64,000 bases of DNA from Cesiribacteraceae bacterium YIM B00369 (lineage in GTDB: Bacteria; Bacteroidota; Bacteroidia; Cytophagales; Cyclobacteriaceae). The notes below the pieces were generated by a model, which ran no database searches, was not told the DNA's origin, and was given only the letters and a program-made list of their open reading frames with translations. Position numbers and translations under genes: made by a program. The stretch lies in contig JAFMYY010000003.1 in the NCBI GenBank assembly GCA_017948555.1, positions 124,001 to 188,000 on the forward strand, written 5' to 3'. Position 1 is the first letter of the stretch; each line of letters opens with the position of its first letter. This document shows, piece after piece, positions 27,229 through 35,715 of this stretch.

Positions 27229-27236
27229 TAATTTTG
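27229..27236 (+). promoter_or_regulatory. -7 element almost on the response-regulator start codon
   Basis: TAATTTTG matches TAnnTTTG and ends 5 bp before the ATG at 27242, which would give a leaderless or nearly leaderless message. No -33 TTTG is visible at the right distance. Confidence 0.4.
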
Positions 27237-27241
27237 CATTT

Positions 27242-27928
27242 ATGAAAGTTTTGATAATAGAAGACGATCCGACTTTGGGTAAAAACATCAGTGAAGCATT
27301 AATGGCTGAAAAGTTGAATACGGAAAGTGTTTATGATGGATTATTGGCGGAAAGGATATTGAAGAAAAACGATTTTGACTGCATCGTAATGGATATTAAC
27401 CTGCCGGGTAAAAGCGGGTTTGACCTGTGTAAAGATTTCAGACGATATAATACTTCCACTCCGGTAATTATGCTGACAGCATTCGGAGAACTGGAAGATA
27501 AAGTTCAGGGATTTGACTGCGGCGCAGATGATTACCTGACAAAACCATTTTATATGCGGGAACTGATTCTGAGGATTAATTCTCTGATCAGGCGCAATAA
27601 ACAGAGCAATGCGGCAACTGCAAATGATTCTATTTTGGTTGCAGATGACATAACATTGAATGATGCTCAAAAAAAGGTATTCAGGCAGGGCCAGGAAATC
27701 AGTTTAACACCAAGAGAATACCAGATCCTATGGAGGCTGATGGAAAAGAAAGGGGAGCTTATTTCTAAAGCCGATCTGATAAAAGAAATATGGGGGAGTT
27801 CTTTTGGCGCGAACACCAATACAATAGAGGTTTATGTAAATTTCTTAAGAAATAAACTGGACAAGCCATATGCCAAAAACACCATAAAAACCAAAGTAGG
27901 TTACGGATATTACCTTGATGTAAAATGA
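27242..27928 (+). CDS. OmpR-family response regulator
   Basis: 228 residues. The receiver has all active residues: Glu7/Asp8/Asp9, phospho-acceptor Asp51 (VMDINLPG), Thr79 and Lys101 (YLTKPF). The C-terminal winged helix (about 130-226) carries LTPREYQILWRLMEKKGELISK and ends TKVGYGYYLDV. It is phosphorylated by the kinase whose gene overlaps by 4 bp. The PmrA-box-like direct repeat at 29307-29323 before the porin gene is a plausible target. Base composition is clearly more AT-rich than in the flanking housekeeping genes. Confidence 0.95.
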   Translation: MKVLIIEDDPTLGKNISEALMAEKLNTESVYDGLLAERILKKNDFDCIVMDINLPGKSGFDLCKDFRRYNTSTPVIMLTAFGELEDKVQGFDCGADDYLTKPFYMRELILRINSLIRRNKQSNAATANDSILVADDITLNDAQKKVFRQGQEISLTPREYQILWRLMEKKGELISKADLIKEIWGSSFGANTNTIEVYVNFLRNKLDKPYAKNTIKTKVGYGYYLDVK

Positions 27929-29295
27929 AAATAAGAATAAAAATACTTATCTATTTTTCCACCACCGTAATCGCCCTCACAGCAATTTCATTAACCCTTG
28001 TTTATATTCTTTTTTCTGAATACCGGGAAGAAGAATTTCAACAGCAACAGCGGGTTAAAATTAATTATACGATTAAGTTTCTGGCTGAATATAAGGAAAT
28101 GAGTGAGAGTCTTGCCAGGATTATGGATGAACTCACCATACACGATTTTTACGATGAAAAGCTATTAATATTCAACACGGAAAAAGATTTAATATTCTCA
28201 AGCATTGATGATTTGCCCATTACTGATTACCATACGATATTGAATGAACTATCGCCATCAAAAAGGTGGATTGAAACAAAAGAAGACAAGTATGACATCG
28301 TAGGGGTTTATCACGAACACAATCAAAAAAGTTTTTATGCCATCAGCAAGGCTTATGATACTTTCGGGTATACCAAAATGTATTTTTTGAGGAACGTATT
28401 AATTGGAATATTTTTGTTCATTACACTGGTTGTTTTTCTCGTTGCGCAGTTTCTTTCCAGCAAAATCTCCAGACCAATTACTGCACTTGCGGAAAAACTG
28501 AATAAATATGACCTCAGCAAAGAAAAAGCCGATGAATTGGCAATAGAAACATCCTCATATGAACTTAAACAATTAACGCAAAGGTTTAACGAATTGCTAA
28601 GAAGAACAAATGAGGCCTTTGTATTTCAAAAGCATACAATTCACCATATTTCCCACCAGTTAAAAACACCAATTTCGGTATTGGTATCTGAACTTGAAAG
28701 GATAAAAGGCTTTTCCAGTATGGAGGATGCCAGGTCTGAAATTGAAAACCAGGTTATCAAGGCAAAATCATTGGGAAGCATTATTAATGTATTGCTTGAA
28801 ATTTCAAAAATTGAATCGGGACAGCAAACACAAAAGGAGGCTTTACGGATTGATGAACTGTTTTATGATGTAATAGAAGAACTTAACGCCATATATCCTG
28901 ATTTTCGTTTTGAAGTAAATTATGTTCCGGATGAAGTAAATGAAAACAGACTTATCATTAATCTCAATCCAATCCTTATCAGGCAGGCCGTTCAGAATTT
29001 ACTGGCTAACTGTGTATCATACAGCAACAATTCAAGAGCCGAAATAATATTTGATTGTTCTGATAATAACCATTTAAAAATCCGGATTATTAATTCCGGC
29101 AAAACGATTTCCACGAAAGAAGAAAATTTCCTGTTCAATCACTTTTTCAGGGGAAAAAACAGTGAGGGAAAAATTGGTTTCGGTCTTGGCCTGGTTTTAA
29201 CGAAAAAGATTGTGGAACTTAATTCGGCAACAATTACCTACTCAAACCCTGATTCAAATCTTAATGTATTCGAGCTTAACTTCCCCTTAAGCTAA
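27925..29295 (+). CDS. Sensor histidine kinase
   Basis: 456 residues. TM1 about 7-29, a periplasmic sensor of about 125 residues, TM2 about 157-178, HAMP (to about 230), and a HisKA domain with His244 in HISHQLKTP (Gln in place of the usual Glu after His). The HATPase has N box LLANCVSYS (Cys for Asn-Ala at one position) and G box GFGLGLVLTKKIVEL. The signal is unknown. It overlaps the regulator gene by 4 bp and precedes the porin gene, suggesting control of envelope permeability. Confidence 0.94.
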   Translation: MKIRIKILIYFSTTVIALTAISLTLVYILFSEYREEEFQQQQRVKINYTIKFLAEYKEMSESLARIMDELTIHDFYDEKLLIFNTEKDLIFSSIDDLPITDYHTILNELSPSKRWIETKEDKYDIVGVYHEHNQKSFYAISKAYDTFGYTKMYFLRNVLIGIFLFITLVVFLVAQFLSSKISRPITALAEKLNKYDLSKEKADELAIETSSYELKQLTQRFNELLRRTNEAFVFQKHTIHHISHQLKTPISVLVSELERIKGFSSMEDARSEIENQVIKAKSLGSIINVLLEISKIESGQQTQKEALRIDELFYDVIEELNAIYPDFRFEVNYVPDEVNENRLIINLNPILIRQAVQNLLANCVSYSNNSRAEIIFDCSDNNHLKIRIINSGKTISTKEENFLFNHFFRGKNSEGKIGFGLGLVLTKKIVELNSATITYSNPDSNLNVFELNFPLS

Positions 29296-29306
29296 ATTTT
29301 ATCCGC

Positions 29307-29323
29307 TTTAAGGTTTTCTTAAG
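29307..29323 (+). promoter_or_regulatory. PmrA/QseB-type response-regulator box
   Basis: TTTAAG-N5-CTTAAG is an exact match to the YTTAAK-N5-YTTAAK box bound by PmrA/QseB-type OmpR-family regulators. The half-sites repeat at 11 bp, one helical turn. It lies 12 bp after the kinase stop and 46 bp before the porin start. Confidence 0.65.
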
Positions 29324-29369
29324 GTTGTTTTGGTGTGCTTTGCAGTTCCAGAAACCTTATGAAAATTTT

Positions 29370-30659
29370 ATGAAGCACGTAACTTTATTTTTAATTCTTT
29401 TCAGTCTTTTCACAACCTTCCTCCATGCACAGGAAAACAAAAAAGTAATCGATACTTTAACATATGAAACCCAGTCAGGATTGCCTATAGCCGCTTCTAA
29501 AATATATTTTACCGACTCTAAGTTTACAATTTCAGGTTATGGAGAATCTAACTATATCAACTACTCCGGAGCAAAAAACACACAAAGTGAAGATTTAGAA
29601 TTATACATGACCAATATGCAACGGTTTGTTGTATATGCTGCTTTCAAACCAAAAAAATGGCTGGTATTGTACGCAGAGATATTTGCAGAATACATGAATG
29701 ATGGAAACAGAGAAAAACATTTCGAATTTCAACCTGAAATTTTTGCAGATTTTTTACTCAGTGAAAAATTCAACCTCCGGTTAGGAACGCATCAGGTTCA
29801 GATTGGATACATTAACAATAGCGACGAACCTGTAATGTTCTATACTGTAAACCGGCCGGAAGTTGAGCGGATTATCATTCCTTCTACCTGGATTGATCTG
29901 GGGGTAATGACCTATGGTAAAATAAGTAAAGACCTGAAATGGTCGGCCTCTTTATATCAGGGACTGGATCCAACCAACCTCAGAGGTGCGACATGGATCA
30001 GAAGGGGAAGAGCAGATGCCCTGCGATTCAACTTTGATGGATATACTGTTAACTCCGGTTTAAAATATACGGGGATAAAAGATACCGAATTAGCTGTTAA
30101 CGGAATATACTCCGACATTACTAAGGCAGGAGTAAGCTCTAACACCTATTTATTGAGTTCTTATGTAAGAAATGAATTTAAAAACTGGTCATTTATGGCC
30201 CTTGGCTCTATAGGAGGAACAGACAATACTCAGGGGCTTTATGAATTAACCCGTCGGGTTTCGGAGGATGTTGAAGGTCAGGTTCTTGGAAAGAATGTGT
30301 ATGGGTATTACGCAGAAGTCGGGTACAACATCTGGCCACATTTGAATAGAAACAACAAAAAGGGTGGTGACGAAAACAGTAAAGGCAGGAATAACTCTCT
30401 TATCCGAAGCCATGAAATAAAACTACCGGTTTTTGTGCGGTACGAGCGACTTGATACACATGCCGGTATAGACGAAAACTTAACAGACAAGCCACTTTTT
30501 CAGAGTAATCTGACAGCAATTACAGTAGGCGCCAACTTTAACCCCAGAAGAAATATTGTTGTAAAAACAAATTACCAATTTAGAAATAACAGAGAGCCTT
30601 TGTCAAACGGAAATTATGAAGGAAACAGATTCGAACTTGGACTTGGCTTTATTTTCTAA
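29370..30659 (+). CDS. Outer-membrane porin-like beta-barrel protein
   Basis: 429 residues from the ATG at 29370, which begins a clean signal peptide (MKHVTLFLILFSLFTTFLHAQ); an in-frame start at 29325 adds residues before it. The mature part is rich in alternating aromatic/polar strands and ends FELGLGFIF, a typical C-terminal barrel strand with terminal Phe. Strand pattern and acidic loops recall OprO/OprP-like phosphate-selective porins, but the substrate is not established. The box at 29307-29323 suggests control by the upstream two-component system, so it is probably the system's output gene. Confidence 0.75.
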   Translation: MKHVTLFLILFSLFTTFLHAQENKKVIDTLTYETQSGLPIAASKIYFTDSKFTISGYGESNYINYSGAKNTQSEDLELYMTNMQRFVVYAAFKPKKWLVLYAEIFAEYMNDGNREKHFEFQPEIFADFLLSEKFNLRLGTHQVQIGYINNSDEPVMFYTVNRPEVERIIIPSTWIDLGVMTYGKISKDLKWSASLYQGLDPTNLRGATWIRRGRADALRFNFDGYTVNSGLKYTGIKDTELAVNGIYSDITKAGVSSNTYLLSSYVRNEFKNWSFMALGSIGGTDNTQGLYELTRRVSEDVEGQVLGKNVYGYYAEVGYNIWPHLNRNNKKGGDENSKGRNNSLIRSHEIKLPVFVRYERLDTHAGIDENLTDKPLFQSNLTAITVGANFNPRRNIVVKTNYQFRNNREPLSNGNYEGNRFELGLGFIF

Positions 30660-30687
30660 GGGAATGTAAACGGAACTATGTCAACTG

Positions 30688-30727
30688 ACTTTTTCGGTGT
30701 TACGGCAAAGCCTGACACCGAAAAAGT
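30688..30727 (+). terminator. Perfect 13-bp hairpin after the porin gene
   Basis: ACTTTTTCGGTGT at 30688-30700 and its exact complement at 30715-30727 enclose a 14-nt loop, 28 bp after the porin stop. There is no T tract afterwards, so it may be an atypical terminator or an mRNA-stabilising hairpin. Confidence 0.6.
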
Positions 30728-30831
30728 TATCTAACTCAGGATACAAAGGTTAAACTGTTCCTTGCTCCTGCCCGGATAATGGCAGTATCATTTTTAACCG
30801 GACAGTACCTCTGCTAATAATCCAGCCATTA

Positions 30832-30987
30832 TCAATTCCCCCGATTTGAGTAAAAATAGAAAGTAGTTCCTTCACCCGGCATACTTTCCACTTCAATTCT
30901 CCCACCGGCATTCTCTATCAACTTCCTTACCATGTAAAGGCCAATGCCGGTTCCTTCCACAGATGGCCGTTCAGGTTCTTTAGCCAT
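30832..30987 (-). pseudogene. Histidine kinase C-terminal fragment
   Basis: On the minus strand, 51 codons from the ATG at 30987 encode the end of a HATPase domain: the G2 box [20 protein letters not shown] and then [17 protein letters not shown], ending in TGA. The frame stays open further up to about 31100, but that part does not resemble a kinase N box or HisKA domain. It is therefore a broken remnant of a second kinase, unlike the intact kinase upstream. The open frame upstream could be foreign sequence joined at the break. Confidence 0.8.
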
Positions 30988-31387
30988 ACTTATACAAAAA
31001 CAGCCGTTTGGTAATATAAAGCCCCCCTTTTCTGTGATGGCGAATATCCGGCGGATTTTCAGATGAACAAATAAACTATCAGGGAAAGATTCCGGGTATT
31101 TTAAATGAAATACTTAGCAACTATTGCCGGTAACCTGTACTTTTGAGTGAATTACAGACATTATTCCCCCCCTTTTGCTCCGGTTTGATGTGCCTTATTT
31201 TTTAATCTCTCTGAAAACCCTGTTTTTCAAAAAATATGTTTAAGTTTAGCGTTAAAGAATTATTAGAAATTGTTTCGTATATCCAATAAATTAAAATTCA
31301 AAAGCAGCTCTTACATGCTGCCGGCTGAAAGGAGAAAAAAACGTATAGCATTTCTAAAACGAAAATCAAGTAGCGAACTTATAGAAT

Positions 31388-32311
31388 ATGGCTTCAGGCT
31401 TTTTTGCACTATTAGATGATATTTCTGCTTTAGTAAAAGCAAGTGCCGCCAGTTTAGACGATGTCCCTGCCCAGGTAGCCAAAACTACCGGGAAAGTGTC
31501 AGGCATTGTCATTGACGATACAGCGGTTACACCCAAGTATGTCGTGGGCCTCGACCCGTCGCGGGAACTTTCTATCATATACCGGATTGCCAAAAAATCG
31601 CTCATCAATAAACTGCTCATCCTGAGTCCGGCGGCTTTGCTGCTCGGGTACTTTGCCCCCTGGGCTATTACGCCTATTTTAATGTTAGGTGGTGCCTATT
31701 TATGTTTCGAAGGTTATGAAAAGGTGCATTCCATGTTTAGCAAGCACCACGAAGTGGACGTTGAAAGTGAGCAGGTAAAAGTTATTACCCCGGAGGAGCT
31801 GGAAAAGGAACGGGTTTCCGGTGCTGTCCGCACGGACATTATTTTGTCGGCAGAAATTATGGCCATTGCCTATAGCCAGGTAACGGAGGAGGCTATAGTA
31901 AACCAGATTGCGGTGATGCTTGCCGTAGCTGTTTTTATTACGCTGGCAGTATATGGTTTTGTGGGCCTTATTGTTAAGATGGACGATATTGGGGTACACC
32001 TGGCTCAGGATAAATATCATCCGGCCACTCAAAAATTTGGCAGTGGTATTGTGAAGTTTATGCCGCACTTCCTGCGCATCTTAGGGTATGTGGGTACTGC
32101 AGCCATGCTTTGGGTAGGTGCCGAAATTATTGCCCACGGCATTCCGTTTACCAGTCATCTACTCCACGAATTAGAACATGCCTTAGCCGGAATGCCGGCA
32201 GTGGCCTGGTTTGCCAAGGCGCTGGCTTGCGGTATTGCCGGACTGATTATAGGCTTTATTGTTGAGAAAATTGTGGTGCTGGTGAAGAAAGTATCCGGTA
32301 AAAAAAGATGA
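31388..32311 (+). CDS. DUF808 family inner-membrane protein (YedI-like)
   Basis: 307 residues. The family start is clear (MASGFFALLDDISALVKASA...AAKT-like stretch, then GIVIDDTAVTP). Four to six membrane segments follow, with a cytoplasmic loop rich in charged residues after HSMFSKHH. Escherichia coli YedI belongs to this family; no function is established. The gene is alone, between the two-component island and the MDR oxidoreductase. Confidence 0.93.
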   Translation: MASGFFALLDDISALVKASAASLDDVPAQVAKTTGKVSGIVIDDTAVTPKYVVGLDPSRELSIIYRIAKKSLINKLLILSPAALLLGYFAPWAITPILMLGGAYLCFEGYEKVHSMFSKHHEVDVESEQVKVITPEELEKERVSGAVRTDIILSAEIMAIAYSQVTEEAIVNQIAVMLAVAVFITLAVYGFVGLIVKMDDIGVHLAQDKYHPATQKFGSGIVKFMPHFLRILGYVGTAAMLWVGAEIIAHGIPFTSHLLHELEHALAGMPAVAWFAKALACGIAGLIIGFIVEKIVVLVKKVSGKKR

Positions 32312-32623
32312 TGCGCATGCAGCACGTCCGGAGTTTCCGCATTCTGCAAGCGGTTTTCCCGATTCTGTACGCTCATCAGATTTCAACTCTTTCTTTTTGC
32401 AATAAAATCATTGCCCCTGGAAGAATAGCAGCAATGGCTCTGCAAGTAGCCGGGTAAAGTTGCGGCTAAGGCATTTATACAATATAAGATTAGCAGCCAA
32501 TCCGGGGCTTCAGACTTATCAAACCACACAAAAGTGTAAGCAGTTTACTCCTTTGTTTTTACTCCCTTTTCCTGCAATTAAATTTATCCATTGGCAGGCG
32601 TTCGTTATTCTTATTACTGAAAA
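32312..32623. other. Intergenic region, nothing recognised
   Basis: 312 bp between the convergent DUF808 and MDR genes. No stable terminator hairpin, promoter or open frame of weight was found. The frame at 32460-32678 overlaps the MDR 3' end and has low-complexity, hydrophobic content. Confidence 0.5.
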
Positions 32624-33562
32624 TTATACACTAATAACTACATTTCCTTTTTTATGTCCTTTGTCAACATACCTGTGAGCCTCTGTTATTTGCTCCAATG
32701 GGTAGCGTTTGTCTATTACTGATTTTAGCTTTCCTGCCTCGCAGAGTTCTTTGAGAAAAATCAGGTCTTCGACCTTTAACTTAAAATTGTCGGACAAAGA
32801 AAGGACATTTAAATAGATCCCTGACTTCGTCAGTTTTATTTTACGTTTTGAAGGTGCAATTTTGCCTACCGCATCAAAAATAACATCATAAACTTCACTG
32901 TTTTGTGTAAAATCTTCCTGCGTATAATCAATTACCTTATCGGCCCCCAGAGATTTAACCATTTCCAGATTCGAAGTACTGCATACTCCTGTTACTTTTG
33001 CCCCAAAGTACCTGGCAAGCTGTATTGCATAAGTTCCAACACTACCGGAAGCTCCATAAATTAACACCTTCTGCCCCTTCTGAATATTTGCTTTTCTAAG
33101 ATGATGCAAGGCGGTTAAACCACCGTTAGAAAGCGGGGCCGCTTCCTCATAGGACATATTAGCTGGTTTTACTGCAAGAATTCCATTTTCAGGCATACAC
33201 CTGTATTCAACATAAGAACCAAATTCCAACTCAGTGGATGCAAAAACCGGATCTCCTGTTTTAAACAGGGTAACATCTTTTCCCACTGCTTCAATCTCTC
33301 CGGCCAGTTCCATTCCAAGTATTTTTTTCCTTGGCCCTTTAAAACCAATCATAATCCGCATCATGGGCTTAAAAAAGAAATCTTTGAGGGGCCCCAAACC
33401 GGGTTCTAAACGCCGGAGTTTAGTATCTCCTATATGTACTGTTGTAGCCTTTACTTTTATCAGTACTTCATTATTTCCGGGAAAAGGTTTATCGATCTCT
33501 TTAAACTCAAGAACCTCCGGTGGCCCATATCGGGAGCATAAAACTGCTTTCATCTTTTCCAT
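32624..33562 (-). CDS. MDR-family NAD(P)-dependent oxidoreductase (quinone-reductase-like)
   Basis: 312 residues. GroES-like N-domain ([20 protein letters not shown], then [12 protein letters not shown]) and a Rossmann domain with the cofactor loop [16 protein letters not shown]. The Cys/His zinc-binding residues of alcohol dehydrogenases are absent, as in the zinc-free quinone oxidoreductase and enoyl reductase branch. It most likely reduces an enone or quinone with NADPH; substrate unknown. It starts at the ATG at 33562, with a second possible Met 3 codons on. Confidence 0.9.
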   Translation of the reverse strand: MEKMKAVLCSRYGPPEVLEFKEIDKPFPGNNEVLIKVKATTVHIGDTKLRRLEPGLGPLKDFFFKPMMRIMIGFKGPRKKILGMELAGEIEAVGKDVTLFKTGDPVFASTELEFGSYVEYRCMPENGILAVKPANMSYEEAAPLSNGGLTALHHLRKANIQKGQKVLIYGASGSVGTYAIQLARYFGAKVTGVCSTSNLEMVKSLGADKVIDYTQEDFTQNSEVYDVIFDAVGKIAPSKRKIKLTKSGIYLNVLSLSDNFKLKVEDLIFLKELCEAGKLKSVIDKRYPLEQITEAHRYVDKGHKKGNVVISV

Positions 33563-34079
33563 ATTAAATCATTGGCTGTTTATAATAAGGTGTAACTTGT
33601 TTAAAATAACCATATGGAGCATGTAGAGCGGAGTTTTGCATATTTTGCAGCCGTTAAAGCTTAATCATGGACTGAACAATACACCATACTTCCAAATATA
33701 AAATAAATATTATTTAAGTGGGTTAATTCTATAATTAAGCTTAATCTCTCCGGGATTATCTTTTTCTTACCACACAAGTATGTTCTTACTTCCGGCTTTT
33801 TTTAGCTGCTGCTTCGTTCTAAGATTGGAATTTCAGGATAAGGAATTGATATTTAACATTATAATAATTCTTTTCCAGGTTTTAAAGAGTACCTTTGCCA
33901 AAATTCATCCCCCACGATTGGTAAATTGGTTTTAATAAGCAAAGCCTTTTTTGTTTCAGGGCGAAACCACATCAATTTACCAGAGGGAAATAAAATCCGA
34001 AACAGAAATATAATTACAGGTGCTATTTTTAAATAGTTGCTGATACACAGAAAAGAGAAAACAGCCTTAGTGCAGAATT
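33563..34079. other. Divergent intergenic region, AT-rich
   Basis: 517 bp with no credible gene. A -7-like TACCTTTG lies at 33890-33897 on the plus strand, but it is about 180 bp from the next start and lacks a -33 partner. Confidence 0.5.
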
Positions 34080-34466
34080 GTGATCAACTATATCAGAAAT
34101 TGCGTAATTATTAAAATCCTCTGGGGGTTAATGGGGCTTTACTTAATCAACATCAGTGTTGACCCTGCTGACCCTAAGCCTAACCATATTCCGGAAGATT
34201 TATCTATAAATGACCAGGAAAGTATTATTGAATTTGCTATAGAGAAATTGTTGGGCTTCGAAAATGCCATTGATGAACACGATGACCATGACACGGAAGA
34301 CCACCACAAGAATACAAATGTTAAAGCCGGCCTGGTCACTCATTTCACCTTTAATTATATTACTTCCGGTTTACCTGTTGAAACGAAGAAGAAAAGGTTC
34401 CCTGACTTTGAATCCTGTCTGACAACCGGCTTTCATCAACTCCTTACTCCTCCACCCAAAATTTGA
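34080..34466 (+). CDS. Small His/Asp-rich exported protein, family of unknown function
   Basis: 128 residues from GTG at 34080; an ATG at 34131 would cut into the hydrophobic segment (CVIIKILWGLMGLYLIN), so GTG or a similar upstream start is likelier. After the signal or anchor comes DPADPKPNHIPEDLS, an acidic helix and a metal-ligand-like run with four His and six Asp/Glu (about 77-89), then a short C-terminal part ending TPPPKI. I infer metal binding from the His/Asp run. It is followed 78 bp later by the HAEPLYID-family gene, probably on the same message. Confidence 0.7.
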   Translation: MINYIRNCVIIKILWGLMGLYLINISVDPADPKPNHIPEDLSINDQESIIEFAIEKLLGFENAIDEHDDHDTEDHHKNTNVKAGLVTHFTFNYITSGLPVETKKKRFPDFESCLTTGFHQLLTPPPKI

Positions 34467-34544
34467 TTTGTTTCCTGACTGACTGTCCTGATAACCCTAT
34501 TATTTAACAGGACTATCTTTTTATATTAAAAAAACAAATCAAAT

Positions 34545-35417
34545 ATGAACATCAAAAAATTATTGATGCTAATCATTCTGATGGCATCATCATTATATTC
34601 AGCAGCCCAGGTTACAGATGCTGAAAAAGACAGCCTTTACATTCAGCAGGTGGAAGAGCACAAAAAGCCTTACAAGGTATTACATGCTGAGCCTCTTTAT
34701 ATTGACCTGATCCGTGACCTTGGAGCACGTAAAGGAGAAAAAGAATGGAACGTAGGTATGGGCCTGACAGACAATTTAAGATTTGACTCCTATGAAGCGC
34801 TGGTGGAATACGAATGGGCACCCATAGACAGACTGGGGTTAGAAGTAGAGGTGCCTCTAACCTTTTATTCACCTGTAAATGACGTAAGGAGAGACTCTGT
34901 TCCTTCCAATCAGATAAACAGTTTAAAAGTTGCCGCCCAATGGACATTCCTTGTCAATGAGGCATTGGCAACCTCAATGGCACTTGGATACATTAATGAG
35001 TTTGAGCTATCCGATTTCAGAAGCTTTGGAAAGCCCTTAATCAAAGGAAATGTGTATAATCCTTTCCTGGTAGTTGCTAAACGCTGGGGAAACAACTTCC
35101 ATTCCTTGATTTATACAGGACCATTAATTGAACAGACTTTTGAAACCAACAGATTTCATACGACCTATGACATCAATACGAGTTTCCATTACATGGTATC
35201 AGGAACAAGAAACTTTATAGGTATCGAATTCAATAAAAGCATTGATGATTCCGACTTTGATATGACCATGCGTCCACAAATGCGTTTAGGTATTGCCGAC
35301 AACTTATTAATAGGCATTGTGGCAGGAATTCCGGTGGGCAGAGAAAATGAAAGATTAAGCTCTTTTGTGAGGCTGATATGGGAACCGGAACATAAGAAAA
35401 ATAAAAGACACCACTAA
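34545..35417 (+). CDS. HAEPLYID-family outer-membrane protein
   Basis: 290 residues with a signal peptide (MNIKKLLMLIILMASSLYSAAQ). The motif that names the family is present at about 46-58 (HAEPLYIDLIRDLGARKGE). The remainder is a run of amphipathic strands (WNVGMGLTD, VAAQWTFLV, NFIGIEFNKS, LLIGIVAGIPVG), as in a small outer-membrane barrel. Function is unknown; related proteins have been misnamed as a purine-synthesis enzyme. It ends with a basic His tail (HKKNKRHH). With the preceding His/Asp-rich protein it may handle a cation, which is inference. Confidence 0.8.
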   Translation: MNIKKLLMLIILMASSLYSAAQVTDAEKDSLYIQQVEEHKKPYKVLHAEPLYIDLIRDLGARKGEKEWNVGMGLTDNLRFDSYEALVEYEWAPIDRLGLEVEVPLTFYSPVNDVRRDSVPSNQINSLKVAAQWTFLVNEALATSMALGYINEFELSDFRSFGKPLIKGNVYNPFLVVAKRWGNNFHSLIYTGPLIEQTFETNRFHTTYDINTSFHYMVSGTRNFIGIEFNKSIDDSDFDMTMRPQMRLGIADNLLIGIVAGIPVGRENERLSSFVRLIWEPEHKKNKRHH

Positions 35418-35715
35418 TTGTTTGCATGAGAAGAATGTGAAACTGAACTGCTAAAACCAGGTATTTTAGCTTCCTGTAAAGTATGGTGCGGGAGGATTGC
35501 TGAGTGCCATAAAACCCGCACTACGCTTCAGGTAAACATCAATAACCTGAAACACCGGTTTTATATCCGTATCAGGAGCAACCTTCTGCAATCGGCCTGC
35601 AAGGCTAACCTTCTATTTACGGATCCTCCTGCCCACTGCCCCAATAAAACAAAAAAAGGAGACAATGGGCCTCCTTTTTCTTTTAGATATTTAATCAATC
35701 AACCAAAAACTGCTG
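35418..35715. other. Convergent intergenic region
   Basis: Holds a 7-bp hairpin (GCTAAAA at 35450-35456 with TTTTAGC at 35464-35470) shortly after the HAEPLYID stop, and the bidirectional terminator at 35653-35684. Confidence 0.5.
35653..35684. terminator. Bidirectional intrinsic terminator (sulP side)
   Basis: AAAAAGGAG at 35653-35661 pairs exactly with CTCCTTTTT at 35671-35679 around a 9-nt loop; A and T runs flank both sides. It ends the sulP transcript on the minus strand. Confidence 0.85.

Larger units (their letters stand above)
26537..27241. other. Gene-poor AT-rich stretch between tRNA-Ala and the two-component system
   Basis: About 700 bp with no intact gene on either strand. It contains the broken minus-strand frame at 26723-27057 and the -7 element at 27229-27236. 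No transposase or repeat ends were recognised. Confidence 0.6.
30660..31387. other. Intergenic region with hairpin and kinase remnant
   Basis: 728 bp without an intact gene. It contains the 13-bp hairpin at 30688-30727 and the histidine-kinase fragment at 30832-30987. The rest (30988-31387) is AT-rich with no gene or clear promoter. Confidence 0.6.

Noticed and set aside
33614-33664. Tiny open frame of 16 codons upstream of the His/Asp-rich protein
   Set aside because: Too short, with no supporting signal and no leader-peptide features.
34612-34947. Minus-strand frame of 111 codons opposite the HAEPLYID gene
   Set aside because: It opposes a recognisable family protein with a signal peptide on the plus strand.
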